DNA from: JAIBBD01 sp041390685
GTDB taxonomy: Bacteria > Chloroflexota > Dehalococcoidia > UBA2979
Direction of reading: 5' to 3'
Length of the DNA: 64,000 nucleotides
NCBI GenBank assembly: GCA_041390685.1
Contig: JAWKPL010000001.1
Span: 2,542,001-2,606,000, forward strand
Shown: positions 8,368 to 16,245 of the stretch, piece after piece
Layout: each line of letters begins with the position of its first letter
Numbering within the stretch: the first letter of the stretch is position 1
Program-made: the position numbers and the translations under genes
Notes under the pieces: generated by a model
Databases searched by the model: none
What the model saw: only the letters and a program-made list of their open reading frames with translations
What the model was told of the DNA's origin: nothing

Positions 8368-9672
8368 TCATAACGGCAGGGGCGCACCGAGCAGAATCAC
8401 GTCGCACTCCCCGCCGCTTTCGATGCTCGCGACGTCCTCCGGCACGATCGCGTACCCGTTCGCAAGTGCCATCGAAGTCAGCACGCCCGAACCCTGCGGC
8501 CCCGTGAGATTCACGACGTAAGAGTTACCGTCGGACCTGACAATCGCGCGCGCGAAAAATCGCCGCGGGTCCGGATTCACGATGCGGTCACGAGTGACCG
8601 CGCGCACCATCGGTCGCGCCCACCCGTCCGCCTTGCCGAGCAGCGTGAACAGAGCCGGTCGTCCGAATAACTCGAAGGTCATCAAGGCTGACACCGGATT
8701 GCCCGGCAGTCCGAGGTGGGGGACCGTCCGCTCGCCCGCTCGGAATGTCCCGAAGGCCAGCGGCTTCCCGGGGCGCATCCGCACGGTCCAGAAGCCGACC
8801 TCCCCTTCGCGGGCAAGGACCTCCTTGACCACGTCGAAGTCGCCGCGCGACACCCCCGCCGAGGTGATCAGCAGGTCGGCCGTCTCGAGCGCCTCGTGAA
8901 TGCGCTCAGTGAGCGCCTCGACGCTGTCGCGCGCGACCTCGAGGATGGTCGGGATGCCGCCGCAGTCGCGCACCGCCGCCGCGAGCCCGAACGCGTTCGA
9001 GTCGTAGATCTTGCCCGGCTGCAGCGGCTCCCCGGGGCGCAATAGTTCGTCACCGGTCGAGAGCACTGCCACCCGCGGCCGCCGGTGCACCGGCGCGCAG
9101 TCGAGGCCCAGTGATGCGAGGACGCCGATCTGCGCCGGCCCCAGCACGGTTCCTGCGGGCAGCACCACCTCGCCCGCCCGTACATCCTCGCCGGCGTGGC
9201 GGATGTTCGCGCCAGCCCCGGCCGCAACGTCGATGCGCACGCGCCCACGAGGCGCTTCGCTCCACCGCCCGTGCTCCTGCTCGTCTGTCTCCTCGAACGG
9301 CACGACCGCATCCGCGCCCTCGGGGATCGGCGCCCCGGTCATGATGCGCACGGCCTCGCCCGCACCCACAGTCCCCTCGAAGACGGAACCTGCCGCGAGG
9401 TAGCCCGTCACGCGCAGTTCGCGTGGCGTCGAGGTGGTCGCCCCCTCGGTGTCGGCGGCGCGCACGGCATAGCCGTCCATGCTCGTGTTCGCCATCGGCG
9501 GGATGTTGAAGCCGCTCCGCACGTCCTCGGCCAGCACCTGCCCGAGGGCCTCCGTGAGCAGCGCCTGCTCAGTCGGCAGCGGCGCAAAGTGTTCCAGGAT
9601 GCGCGCGCGCGCCTCCTCGACCGAGATCATCCCGCTCGGCCCGGGCGCCCCATGGTGCGCGATCGTCGTCAT
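8368..9672 (-). CDS. moeA: Molybdopterin molybdenumtransferase MoeA
   Basis: Inserts molybdate into adenylylated molybdopterin. The 434-residue protein has the N-terminal ISVEEARARIL region, NTSMDGYAVRAADT, the MoCF-like domain VAVLSTGDELLRPGE, TSAGVSRGDFDVVKEVL, MRPGKPLAFG and LPGNPVSALMTFE, all in the expected order. Its stop overlaps the mobB reading frame. Upstream (towards 9711) is a 39-bp gap to the Lrp-like gene. Confidence 0.95.
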   Translation of the reverse strand: MTTIAHHGAPGPSGMISVEEARARILEHFAPLPTEQALLTEALGQVLAEDVRSGFNIPPMANTSMDGYAVRAADTEGATTSTPRELRVTGYLAAGSVFEGTVGAGEAVRIMTGAPIPEGADAVVPFEETDEQEHGRWSEAPRGRVRIDVAAGAGANIRHAGEDVRAGEVVLPAGTVLGPAQIGVLASLGLDCAPVHRRPRVAVLSTGDELLRPGEPLQPGKIYDSNAFGLAAAVRDCGGIPTILEVARDSVEALTERIHEALETADLLITSAGVSRGDFDVVKEVLAREGEVGFWTVRMRPGKPLAFGTFRAGERTVPHLGLPGNPVSALMTFELFGRPALFTLLGKADGWARPMVRAVTRDRIVNPDPRRFFARAIVRSDGNSYVVNLTGPQGSGVLTSMALANGYAIVPEDVASIESGGECDVILLGAPLPL

Positions 9673-9711
9673 CCGTCGTGTCTCGTGGGCGCGGTCATCA
9701 GAGCGGCTGGG

Positions 9712-9963
9712 CTAGCCGAGCTGCACCGACAGGCACGTGGTGGTCCGCTGCACGCCGGGCACCCGCTGGATGTCCTCCGTGATGCACTTCCCGAGCAGGT
9801 CGAGGTCGTCCGCCTCGAGTTGCACGATCACGTCGAACGGGCCGGTGACGGTGTCCACCGCCAGCACCCGCGCCAGCGTCGGCGCGAGGTCGCGCATCGC
9901 GCGCCCCACCGCCTGTGTCCGCCCGACTTCCGTCTCTACCAGGATGTAGCCCCGAATCGGCAT
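9712..9963 (-). CDS. Stand-alone Lrp/AsnC ligand-binding (RAM) domain protein
   Basis: An 83-residue protein matching only the effector domain of Lrp/AsnC regulators: a beta strand RGYILVETEVG, then VLAVDTVTGPFDVIVQLEADD and IQRVPGVQRTTTCLSV. There is no helix-turn-helix. Such stand-alone domains form alpha-beta sandwiches that bind small molecules, usually amino acids, and may modulate partner regulators. ATG 9963 is preferred to the TTG one codon upstream because AGGTCGC lies before it. Confidence 0.85.
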   Translation of the reverse strand: MPIRGYILVETEVGRTQAVGRAMRDLAPTLARVLAVDTVTGPFDVIVQLEADDLDLLGKCITEDIQRVPGVQRTTTCLSVQLG

Positions 9964-10052
9964 CAAGCGACCTTTCAGTGGTCATGGCTGTCTCTGGCTG
10001 ATTGTACGGGAGGCCGCCCCCGCCTGACCGCCCCTCCCGCCCCCGACCGCGC

Positions 10053-11276
10053 TCACCCGGCGAACGCCGCGGTCGCTCCCTTCGAGGTGTTGCGACGGTG
10101 TGCCCGTAGCCACAGCGGTCCGATGGCCAGTGCGCCGGCGGCGAGCGACACGCCGAGCAGCGCGAACGCCGCCGGCAGGCCCTCCCGGTCCGCCACTGCG
10201 CCCACGACCGGACCCAGCGGCGCGATGAACAGACCCCGCGACAGCGATTCGAGTGAGAGCACCGTCGCACGCTGCTCCGAGGGCACCCGCCGGTTCACAT
10301 ACCCGGTCGTCAGCGGGATGATTGTCGACTCCAGCAGCGCCAGCACCGGGATGAACGCGAACGCTGCCAGCGTCGGCGTCGCCGCGAGGCCCGCGTACGC
10401 GGCCACCCCGCCCGCCCCGAGGATCGCCAGGAACGTCACCTCGCCTGTACGTCGGAGCACCGCCGCCACCACGAACGCCCCCACCGCGGCCGCCGCCCAC
10501 GGCACCACCTGCAACGAGGAGAACGCCACGCCCACCTCGACGCCGCGGTCCAGCAGCAGCGGCTGAACGAGGTACATCACGGCCCCCATCGCGGCGCTCA
10601 GCGCCCCGCCCAGCGCCACGAGCCACCGCAGCGCGTGATCGTGCCAGCTCAGCCGGAACGCGATCGCGATGTTGTTGAAGTACCGCGTCACCACCCCCGC
10701 CGGAGCGCGGTGAGGCGCCTCGATCATCGCGAATGCGATGACCGCCGCGACGAGGGTCACTCCGACGCCCGCGAAGATCGTGAACTGCACGCTTGTCAGC
10801 ACAGCCAGCGGTCCGCCAATCGCCGTCGCGACCGCGGCGCCGACCCACACCAGCGCCTCCCCGCGCCCCGCGTGACGCTCGTACTCGTCCTCCCGGCCCA
10901 GCGCCTGCAGCGTGTCGTACAACAGCGCGAGGTCCGCGCCCGACATCAGTGCCGCCGACACCGCCCACAACATGAACGACGCGAGCAGCACCGGGAACGA
11001 CGTCGTGAACGCAAACAGCACCAGCGCGAGCGCAAGCACCACGCAGCCCAGCCCCACCGACAGTGACCGCCCCCAGCGGTCCGCCACGGCCCCCGTCGGC
11101 ACCTCGAGTAGCACCGTCGCGAGGAAATAGAGCCCGTCCGCACCCGTCACCTCGGCCAGCGAGAAGCCCTGCTCGACCGTGAGGTACACGATCCACACGG
11201 GGATCCATACCTGCGCGTCGCGCAGGAACCGGTACAGGTAGAACAGGCGGATGTTCATCTCGAGCGAGCGGCGCAT
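10053..11276 (-). CDS. Major facilitator superfamily transporter
   Basis: A 407-residue, roughly 12-helix membrane protein. The loop after helix 2 contains GAVADRWGRS, the MFS motif A that defines this superfamily, and a second-half equivalent VNRRVPSEQRATVLS. Multidrug/efflux-type MFS proteins look like this, but the substrate cannot be assigned. A TAGAGT hexamer lies 7 bp before the ATG on the minus strand, suggesting leaderless transcription divergent from pheS. Confidence 0.88.
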   Translation of the reverse strand: MRRSLEMNIRLFYLYRFLRDAQVWIPVWIVYLTVEQGFSLAEVTGADGLYFLATVLLEVPTGAVADRWGRSLSVGLGCVVLALALVLFAFTTSFPVLLASFMLWAVSAALMSGADLALLYDTLQALGREDEYERHAGRGEALVWVGAAVATAIGGPLAVLTSVQFTIFAGVGVTLVAAVIAFAMIEAPHRAPAGVVTRYFNNIAIAFRLSWHDHALRWLVALGGALSAAMGAVMYLVQPLLLDRGVEVGVAFSSLQVVPWAAAAVGAFVVAAVLRRTGEVTFLAILGAGGVAAYAGLAATPTLAAFAFIPVLALLESTIIPLTTGYVNRRVPSEQRATVLSLESLSRGLFIAPLGPVVGAVADREGLPAAFALLGVSLAAGALAIGPLWLRAHRRNTSKGATAAFAG

Positions 11277-11283
11277 GCCGTCT

Positions 11284-11289
11284 ACTCTA
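11284..11289 (-). promoter_or_regulatory. Candidate leaderless -10 box of the MFS gene
   Basis: On the minus strand TAGAGT is separated from the ATG at 11276 by exactly 7 nt, which would place the transcription start at or next to the start codon. No Shine-Dalgarno sequence fits in between. Predicted from position only. Confidence 0.4.
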
Positions 11290-11331
11290 GCCGCTGTCCC
11301 CCGCGCCCTGCCCCCAACGGCTTGCTGCCGC

Positions 11332-11337
11332 TACACT
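11332..11337 (+). promoter_or_regulatory. Candidate leaderless -10 box of pheS
   Basis: TACACT lies 8 nt before the pheS ATG at 11346, with no ribosome-binding site between. The same TACACT hexamer, 6 nt before an ATG, precedes the MoaD-like gene at 59000. No convincing -35 element is seen. Confidence 0.4.
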
Positions 11338-11345
11338 GCCCCTCG

Positions 11346-12404
11346 ATGACTGCCACCGGTCCGGCCGCCAGCCTCGAGGAAATCGCACGCGACGCCCGCG
11401 ACGGTCTCGCAGCCGCCGAGGACGAACGCGCCCTCGAAGTGTGGCGCACCGCCACGCTCGGTCGCAGCGGCACCCTCACCTCGGTCCTCCGCAGTCTCGG
11501 CGGCCTCCCGCCCGAGGAGCGCCGGGCGGTGGGCGAGGCCGCCAACCGCGTGAAGGACGAACTCGAGGCAGCGCTCGCGGCGCGCCGCGAGGCCCTCCGT
11601 GCCGCGGCGCTTGCTGCCCAGGTCGCCGCGGGCGCCGTCGACGTCACCCTGCCCGGCCGCCCCGTGATGCGCGGCGGCCTGCACCCCGTCACCCGCACCA
11701 GGCGCGAGATCCTCGCCGCCTTCACCCGCATGGGCTTCGATACCGTCGAGGGCCCCGAGGTCGAGCTCGACGAGTACAACTTCGAGCGCCTGCGCATCCC
11801 CGCCGACCACCCCGCCCGCGACATGTGGGACACCTTCTGGCTCTCCTACGAGGTCGGCGGTGTCCGTCCCATGCTCTTGCGCACGCACACGTCGCCCATG
11901 CAGGTCCGCCACATGGAGACCCACGAGCCGCCCATCCGGATCGCCGTCCCGGGACGCTGCTACCGCTACGAGGCCACGGACGCCACCCACGAGTGGATGC
12001 TCCAGCAGGTCGAGCTGCTCGTGGTCGGCGAGGGTGTCTCGATGGCACAGCTGAAGGGGACGCTCCAGGAGTTCGCCCGTCAGATCTTCGGCGCCGAGAC
12101 CCGCGTGCTCCTCCGCAACTCGTATTTCCCCTTCGTCGAGCCCGGCGTCGAGCTGGCCGTCTCCTGCTTCGCCTGCCCCGGCACCGATCCCGCCTGCTCC
12201 GTGTGCCGCGGCTCCGGCTGGCTTGAGATCATGGGCGCCGGGATGGTGCACCCCGAGATCCTCGCCGCCGCCGGCTACGACACCGAGCGCTACACGGGCT
12301 TCGCTGCCGGCATGGGCGTCGAGCGCATCGCCATGCTCAAGTACGGCGTCGAGGACATCCGTCATTTCTACGCCAACGACCTCCGTTTCCTCGCTCAGTT
12401 CTGA
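11346..12404 (+). CDS. pheS: Phenylalanyl-tRNA synthetase alpha subunit
   Basis: A 352-residue class II synthetase subunit. The N-terminal region is a coiled-coil arm (residues 1-90); the catalytic core includes HPVTRTRREILAAFTRMGF, motif 2 CYRYEATDATH and motif 3 GFAAGMGVERIAMLKYGV. Near the C terminus is a four-cysteine knuckle (CFAC, then CSVC) before GSGWLEIMG, a feature of many PheS proteins that may bind zinc. The usual partner pheT is not next to it, which is unusual because pheST are normally co-transcribed. Confidence 0.95.
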   Translation: MTATGPAASLEEIARDARDGLAAAEDERALEVWRTATLGRSGTLTSVLRSLGGLPPEERRAVGEAANRVKDELEAALAARREALRAAALAAQVAAGAVDVTLPGRPVMRGGLHPVTRTRREILAAFTRMGFDTVEGPEVELDEYNFERLRIPADHPARDMWDTFWLSYEVGGVRPMLLRTHTSPMQVRHMETHEPPIRIAVPGRCYRYEATDATHEWMLQQVELLVVGEGVSMAQLKGTLQEFARQIFGAETRVLLRNSYFPFVEPGVELAVSCFACPGTDPACSVCRGSGWLEIMGAGMVHPEILAAAGYDTERYTGFAAGMGVERIAMLKYGVEDIRHFYANDLRFLAQF

Positions 12405-12417
12405 CGCCGGGGACCGC

Positions 12418-12915
12418 ATGGCGCAGTCGAACGCGCAGTCCGGCATCCGCCTCGAGTTGCTCTGGCTCCTCGCACTCCTGCTCTCGCTCCTGGCCGTCGT
12501 GACATGGCGCTTCGCGCTCGCCCCCGGCGACGACGAGCCCGCCGCGGGTGCCGCCACCGCCACGCCGGCCGCAACCTCCGCCGCGGTCCGCGTGTGCGGC
12601 GAGGAGGTCGACAGCCCTGGCTCCGAACTGAACCTCGCGGCCCGCGAGTGTCTGCTTGCCGCGGCGCCCACGGGCGAGCGCGTCGACTTCACCACCACCC
12701 GCTTCACTGTCGAGGGCCAGCCCGTATACTGGCGCGTCCGCGTCCTCGCCTGGGGGGACATCGAGGTCACCATCGACAACCGCGCGGATGAGTTTTCCGG
12801 CCCTGCGCGCCGCCGCATCCTCACCCACCGCTGCACCTCGCTCGCACGCTCCGCGACTGAGGAACACCGCATCGATGTGCTCGGCTGCACCGGCGGCGAA
12901 AGCCTCACCTTCTAG
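12418..12915 (+). CDS. Unknown N-terminally anchored extracytoplasmic protein
   Basis: Not recognised. A 165-residue protein with a single hydrophobic helix at about residues 13-34, then an Ala/Thr-rich low-complexity linker and a secreted domain containing four cysteines (VRVCGEE, ARECLL, THRCTS, LGCTGG) that could form two disulfides. It starts 13 bp after pheS. The topology suggests a membrane-anchored exported domain; nothing suggests catalysis. Confidence 0.7.
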   Translation: MAQSNAQSGIRLELLWLLALLLSLLAVVTWRFALAPGDDEPAAGAATATPAATSAAVRVCGEEVDSPGSELNLAARECLLAAAPTGERVDFTTTRFTVEGQPVYWRVRVLAWGDIEVTIDNRADEFSGPARRRILTHRCTSLARSATEEHRIDVLGCTGGESLTF

Positions 12916-13032
12916 TCCGGCAGGCCGTCGGACGAGGTCTCATCGCCAGGCACAACAACACGGATAGAAATGTCGGAAGTAATCGCACAGCGCCCGAAGT
13001 GCGGACGTGATAAAGAAACGCATCTCCGTCAA

Positions 13033-13092
13033 CACGATCGATGGTGAATATTTGACTTTGTGATGGGTAAACCACCGCAACCGTCGATCGTG
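13033..13092. repeat. Inverted repeat upstream of the oligopeptide-binding protein gene
   Basis: CACGATCGATGGT (13033-13045) and ACCGTCGATCGTG (13080-13092) are reverse complements with one mismatch in 13, separated by 34 bp that contain TTGACT. It sits in an unusually A+T-rich 248-bp gap and ends about 70 bp before the gene start. It could be a regulator binding site pair or a long leader stem-loop. Confidence 0.4.
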
Positions 13093-13163
13093 ATTTGAAG
13101 TTATCCATCCGCAGCAATTACGGTTTCTCGCGCGGCAACACGCATTTCCAGAGGGGAGACCAT

Positions 13164-14951
13164 ATGTCAGATCCATTCGAGGTGCAGGAGGGGCGCTGGT
13201 CGATGAACCGACGCGCTCTCCTTCGGGGTGGCTCGCTCGCCGTCGCCGGCGTCGCCGCCGCTGCCCTCATCGGCTGCGGCAGTGACGACGAGGAGTCGGA
13301 CTCCGGCTCGGGCGACTCGACCGGCACCCCCGCGGCTACCGGCACCGCCGCCGCCTCCAACGTCGACCAGGGCCCGGGCCTGCCGTACCCGTTCAACTTC
13401 AAGGAGCCCGACAAGACCCCCAAGGACGGCGGCACCATGACCGTCGGCGTCGCCTGGGATGTCTCGACGATGGACCCGACGAAGTCCGCCGCCGGCGGCA
13501 CGATCACTGTCCCGAACATCGTCTACGACCGCCTCATCGGCTTTAAGTCCGGCATCCACTACGACCGCCTGAAGCTCGAGCTCAAGCCGGAGCTGGCCAG
13601 CTCCTGGGAGCGCAGCCCGGATGGCCTCGTCTACACATTCAAGATCCGCCCCGGCGTGAAGTGGCAGAACGTGGCGCCGTTGAGCGGCCGCGCCTTCGTC
13701 GCCTCCGACGCCGCGTTCGCGTACGAGCGCTACCGCAAGGAAGGCGTCCACACCGCGATCTGGTCGGATGTCGACAAGATCGAGGCGCCTGATGACGCCA
13801 CCCTGAAGATCACACTGAAGAAGCCGCTCGTCGACTTCATCAACAACCTCGGCGGCCGTTACCAGACCATCTTCCCGAAGGAGCTGGTCGAGAACGACGC
13901 CATCTCCAAGACACCCATCGGCACCGGTCCGATGATCTTCAAGGACGCCACTCCGCAGCAGCAGGTGACGTTCACGAAGAACCCCGACTACTGGCAGGGC
14001 AAGATCCACCTCGACGGCTGGGTCTTCAGGATCATGCCGGACATCGCTGCGCGTACCGCTGCCTTCCGTGCCGGCCAGCTGGACTACGCGTACAGCATCG
14101 CCGCGAAGCTCAGCGAGGCCCAGAACATCGAGAAGTCGATGAGCGGCCTGCAGATGCAGATCACCGGTGGCCAGGCCGGTGGCTACGGCTTCGGCATGAA
14201 CGTCCAGAACGAGAAGTTCAAGGATGAGCGTGTCCGCCGCGCCATCGCCCTCGCGCAGGACCACCAGACGACGCTCCAGCTCATCTACGAGGGCCTGGGC
14301 GTCGCACTGCCCGACCAGTTCTGGACCTTCGTCTACGACACGGAGCCGTCGATCCAGAACGGCGACCTCGGTCAGTGGAACAAGTGGGGCGGCGACGCCG
14401 CGGAGGCCAAGAAGCTCCTCGAGGCCGCCGGCGCGTCCAACCTCACCATCGACGCCACGTACTACACCTACGCCGGCTACGACGCCACGCGCCCGGAGGT
14501 CCTCACTGACCAGTTCCGCCGCGCCGGCATCAACTTCAACGCCAAGAAGGTGGAGTACACGGAGTTCAACTCGCAGTGGGTCGGCGCCAAGCTCGCCGAG
14601 GCCACCACGAGTGGCTGGGGCGCGCCGGGCTTCGACGCGGACAACTACTTCTACAACCAGGTCCACTCCACGTCGCCCGGCAACCGGCACCAGATCAAGG
14701 ACGCCCAGATCGACCAGTGGGCTGAGCAGCAGCGCGTCGAACTCGACCCGGCGAAGCGCAAGGAACTGCTCAAGAACATCTGGAACCGCATCTGGACCGA
14801 CCAGATGTACCGCATCCCCCAGAGCGGTGGGTACGCCTTCGAGCTGTACCAGCCCTGGCTCCGCGGCTTCCGTTCGGGTGGCCCCAACGGCAGCAGCAGC
14901 TACTTCTACGACTGGGGCGAGCAGGTCATCGACATGTGGCTCGACAAGTAG
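13164..14951 (+). CDS. Oligopeptide/dipeptide ABC transporter substrate-binding lipoprotein (SBP family 5)
   Basis: A 595-residue extracytoplasmic solute-binding protein. The N terminus carries a twin-arginine motif in NRRALLRGGS followed by a hydrophobic stretch ending LIGCGS, so it is probably a Tat-exported lipoprotein. The mature domain has GTMTVGVAWDVSTMDPTKS, RSPDGLVYTFKIRPGVKW and GTGPMIF, typical of DppA/OppA proteins. ATG 13164 follows GAGGGGAGA. No permease genes are nearby. A 17-bp stem terminator follows. The substrate is not predictable. Confidence 0.9.
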   Translation: MSDPFEVQEGRWSMNRRALLRGGSLAVAGVAAAALIGCGSDDEESDSGSGDSTGTPAATGTAAASNVDQGPGLPYPFNFKEPDKTPKDGGTMTVGVAWDVSTMDPTKSAAGGTITVPNIVYDRLIGFKSGIHYDRLKLELKPELASSWERSPDGLVYTFKIRPGVKWQNVAPLSGRAFVASDAAFAYERYRKEGVHTAIWSDVDKIEAPDDATLKITLKKPLVDFINNLGGRYQTIFPKELVENDAISKTPIGTGPMIFKDATPQQQVTFTKNPDYWQGKIHLDGWVFRIMPDIAARTAAFRAGQLDYAYSIAAKLSEAQNIEKSMSGLQMQITGGQAGGYGFGMNVQNEKFKDERVRRAIALAQDHQTTLQLIYEGLGVALPDQFWTFVYDTEPSIQNGDLGQWNKWGGDAAEAKKLLEAAGASNLTIDATYYTYAGYDATRPEVLTDQFRRAGINFNAKKVEYTEFNSQWVGAKLAEATTSGWGAPGFDADNYFYNQVHSTSPGNRHQIKDAQIDQWAEQQRVELDPAKRKELLKNIWNRIWTDQMYRIPQSGGYAFELYQPWLRGFRSGGPNGSSSYFYDWGEQVIDMWLDK

Positions 14952-14974
14952 TCGAGCGGCATCGGTAGCTCGTG

Positions 14975-15023
14975 GGTCCGTCCCGTGTCACTTGATCGTG
15001 GCACGGGGCGGACCTACCGTTTT
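14975..15023 (+). terminator. Terminator of the peptide-binding protein gene, overlapping the his promoter
   Basis: A 17-bp stem (14975-14991 with 14998-15014, two G-U pairs, 6-nt loop) is followed by TACCG and TTTT at 15020-15023. It begins 24 bp after the upstream stop codon. Its loop supplies the TTGATC hexamer of the proposed his promoter. Confidence 0.75.
14992..15020 (+). promoter_or_regulatory. Proposed his operon promoter
   Basis: TTGATC (14992-14997), a 17-bp spacer and TACCGT (15015-15020) make a good sigma70-like promoter. The -10 box ends 7 nt before ATG 15028, so the leader peptide mRNA would start essentially at its initiation codon. Confidence 0.55.
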
Positions 15024-15027
15024 CTCG

Positions 15028-15117
15028 ATGGAATCGACCACCATGACGCTCCACGCGCACCACGAGCATGCCCATGCCCGCCACGTCGCGCCGCCGCGAG
15101 GTTGTCTCCGTCCATAG
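15028..15117 (+). CDS. hisL: Histidine operon leader peptide
   Basis: A 29-codon frame (an alternative start is ATG 15043, 24 codons). Codons 15052-15084 read HAHHEHAHARH: six histidines in eleven residues, using CAC and CAT. The stop is TAG 15115-15117, followed 23 nt later by a strong intrinsic terminator and then hisZ. This is the arrangement of classical ribosome-mediated attenuation: stalling at His codons when charged tRNA-His is scarce lets transcription continue into the operon. Function is inferred from composition and position; the frame has no resemblance to a real protein. Confidence 0.85.
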   Translation: MESTTMTLHAHHEHAHARHVAPPRGCLRP

Positions 15118-15140
15118 ACCACATCGGACCGGTTGATAAC

Positions 15141-15170
15141 ACGCCGCGGCGACTCCCGCGGCGTTTTGTT
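15141..15170 (+). terminator. his operon attenuator terminator
   Basis: Perfect 9-bp stem ACGCCGCGG / CCGCGGCGT (15141-15149, 15156-15164) with a 6-nt loop and a TTTTGTT tail. It lies between the His-rich leader peptide and hisZ. An upstream copy of CGCCGCG within 15088-15097 of the leader could compete for the same strands, offering an alternative fold. Confidence 0.85.
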
Positions 15171-15264
15171 GTGCGAACCGCCCCCAGACCAAGGAACGCG
15201 ACCATTGAGCACCGTAGAATCCCTCGAGGAGACCCCCGCGCCCTCCGGCGCCTCAGGAGACAAC

Positions 15265-16245
15265 ATGGATCACGTCTGGCGCAGCCGCGGCATGCGCGAC
15301 TTCGGCCCCGACGAGATGCGACGCTTCCGTCGCGCGGAGCGCGCCTTCCTCGATGTGACATCCAGCCGCGGCTACGTCGAGATCCGCACCCCCGCCATTG
15401 AGCCCCTCCACCTCTTCACCGCGACCGGTTCGCTGTCCCCACAACTCCTCGACCGCGTGTATTCATTCCTCGACTGGGACGGATGGAGCGGCGAACGCGT
15501 CGTCCTGCGCCCCGACAACACGGTCCCCGCCGCCCGCTGGTACGAGGCCCACTGGCACGGCGCCAGCCCCGCCCGCCTTTCCTACGTGCAGCCCGTCTAC
15601 CGCTTCGAGCCCGGCGACGAGGAGCGCGAGCAATGGCAGTGCGGCGTCGAGCTGTTCGACCTCGGCGCGCTCGAGGCCGACCGCGAGCTTCTGGTGCTGG
15701 GCGCCGATGTGCTCGCCGCCCTTGGTCTGAGCGACCTGACATTCGAACTGGCGCACGCCGGCCTCGTGCGTGCCATCCTCGATGCCGCCGGCCTCGATCC
15801 GGTCGCGCAGCTTGCGACGTACGACCGCCTCCTCCAGGGCGACCCGACAGTCGTGACCGAACTGATCGCGCTTCACCCCGACCGTGGAGCGGCGCTGCGT
15901 CTGCTGTTCGACGTCGACGGGACGGGCGGCGGCTACATCGCTAACCTGCGGTCGAGCCTCGGCGCGGCCGTCCCTGGCGCCGAGGGCCCGCTCCTCGAAC
16001 TCGAAGCGGCAGCCGCGGCCCTCGATGACGCTGGCTACTCGTATCGCCTGGTCCCGGCCACGGCACGCAACTTCGAGTACTACACCGGCCTCACCTTCCG
16101 CCTGAGCGCCGGCAGCGCCGAGTGCGTTCGCGGCGGCCGCTACGATGGCCTCGGCGGTGCGCTCGGCGACCGCTCCGCGCCCGCCTCCGGCTTCGCAGCC
16201 GACCTCGTCGCCCTCGCCACGCTCCTTGAGGCGTACGAGGAATGA
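15265..16245 (+). CDS. hisZ: ATP phosphoribosyltransferase regulatory subunit HisZ
   Basis: A HisRS-like protein without tRNA synthetase function that activates short-form HisG. It begins DHVWRSRGMRDFGPDEMRRFR and continues with YVEIRTPAIEP, VLRPDNTVPAARWY, YVQPVYRFE and, near the end, YYTGLTFRL and GGRYDGLGG, matching the class II synthetase-like core. It lacks a C-terminal anticodon-binding domain. ATG 15265 is chosen for its AGGAGA at 15255; a TTG at 15205 with AAGGA is an alternative that adds 20 residues. First structural gene after the attenuator. Confidence 0.9.
   Translation: MDHVWRSRGMRDFGPDEMRRFRRAERAFLDVTSSRGYVEIRTPAIEPLHLFTATGSLSPQLLDRVYSFLDWDGWSGERVVLRPDNTVPAARWYEAHWHGASPARLSYVQPVYRFEPGDEEREQWQCGVELFDLGALEADRELLVLGADVLAALGLSDLTFELAHAGLVRAILDAAGLDPVAQLATYDRLLQGDPTVVTELIALHPDRGAALRLLFDVDGTGGGYIANLRSSLGAAVPGAEGPLLELEAAAAALDDAGYSYRLVPATARNFEYYTGLTFRLSAGSAECVRGGRYDGLGGALGDRSAPASGFAADLVALATLLEAYEE

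Noticed and set aside
13052..13080. TTGACT as -35 of a promoter for the peptide-binding gene
   Set aside because: No acceptable -10 hexamer lies 16-19 bp downstream; only the inverted repeat is reported.
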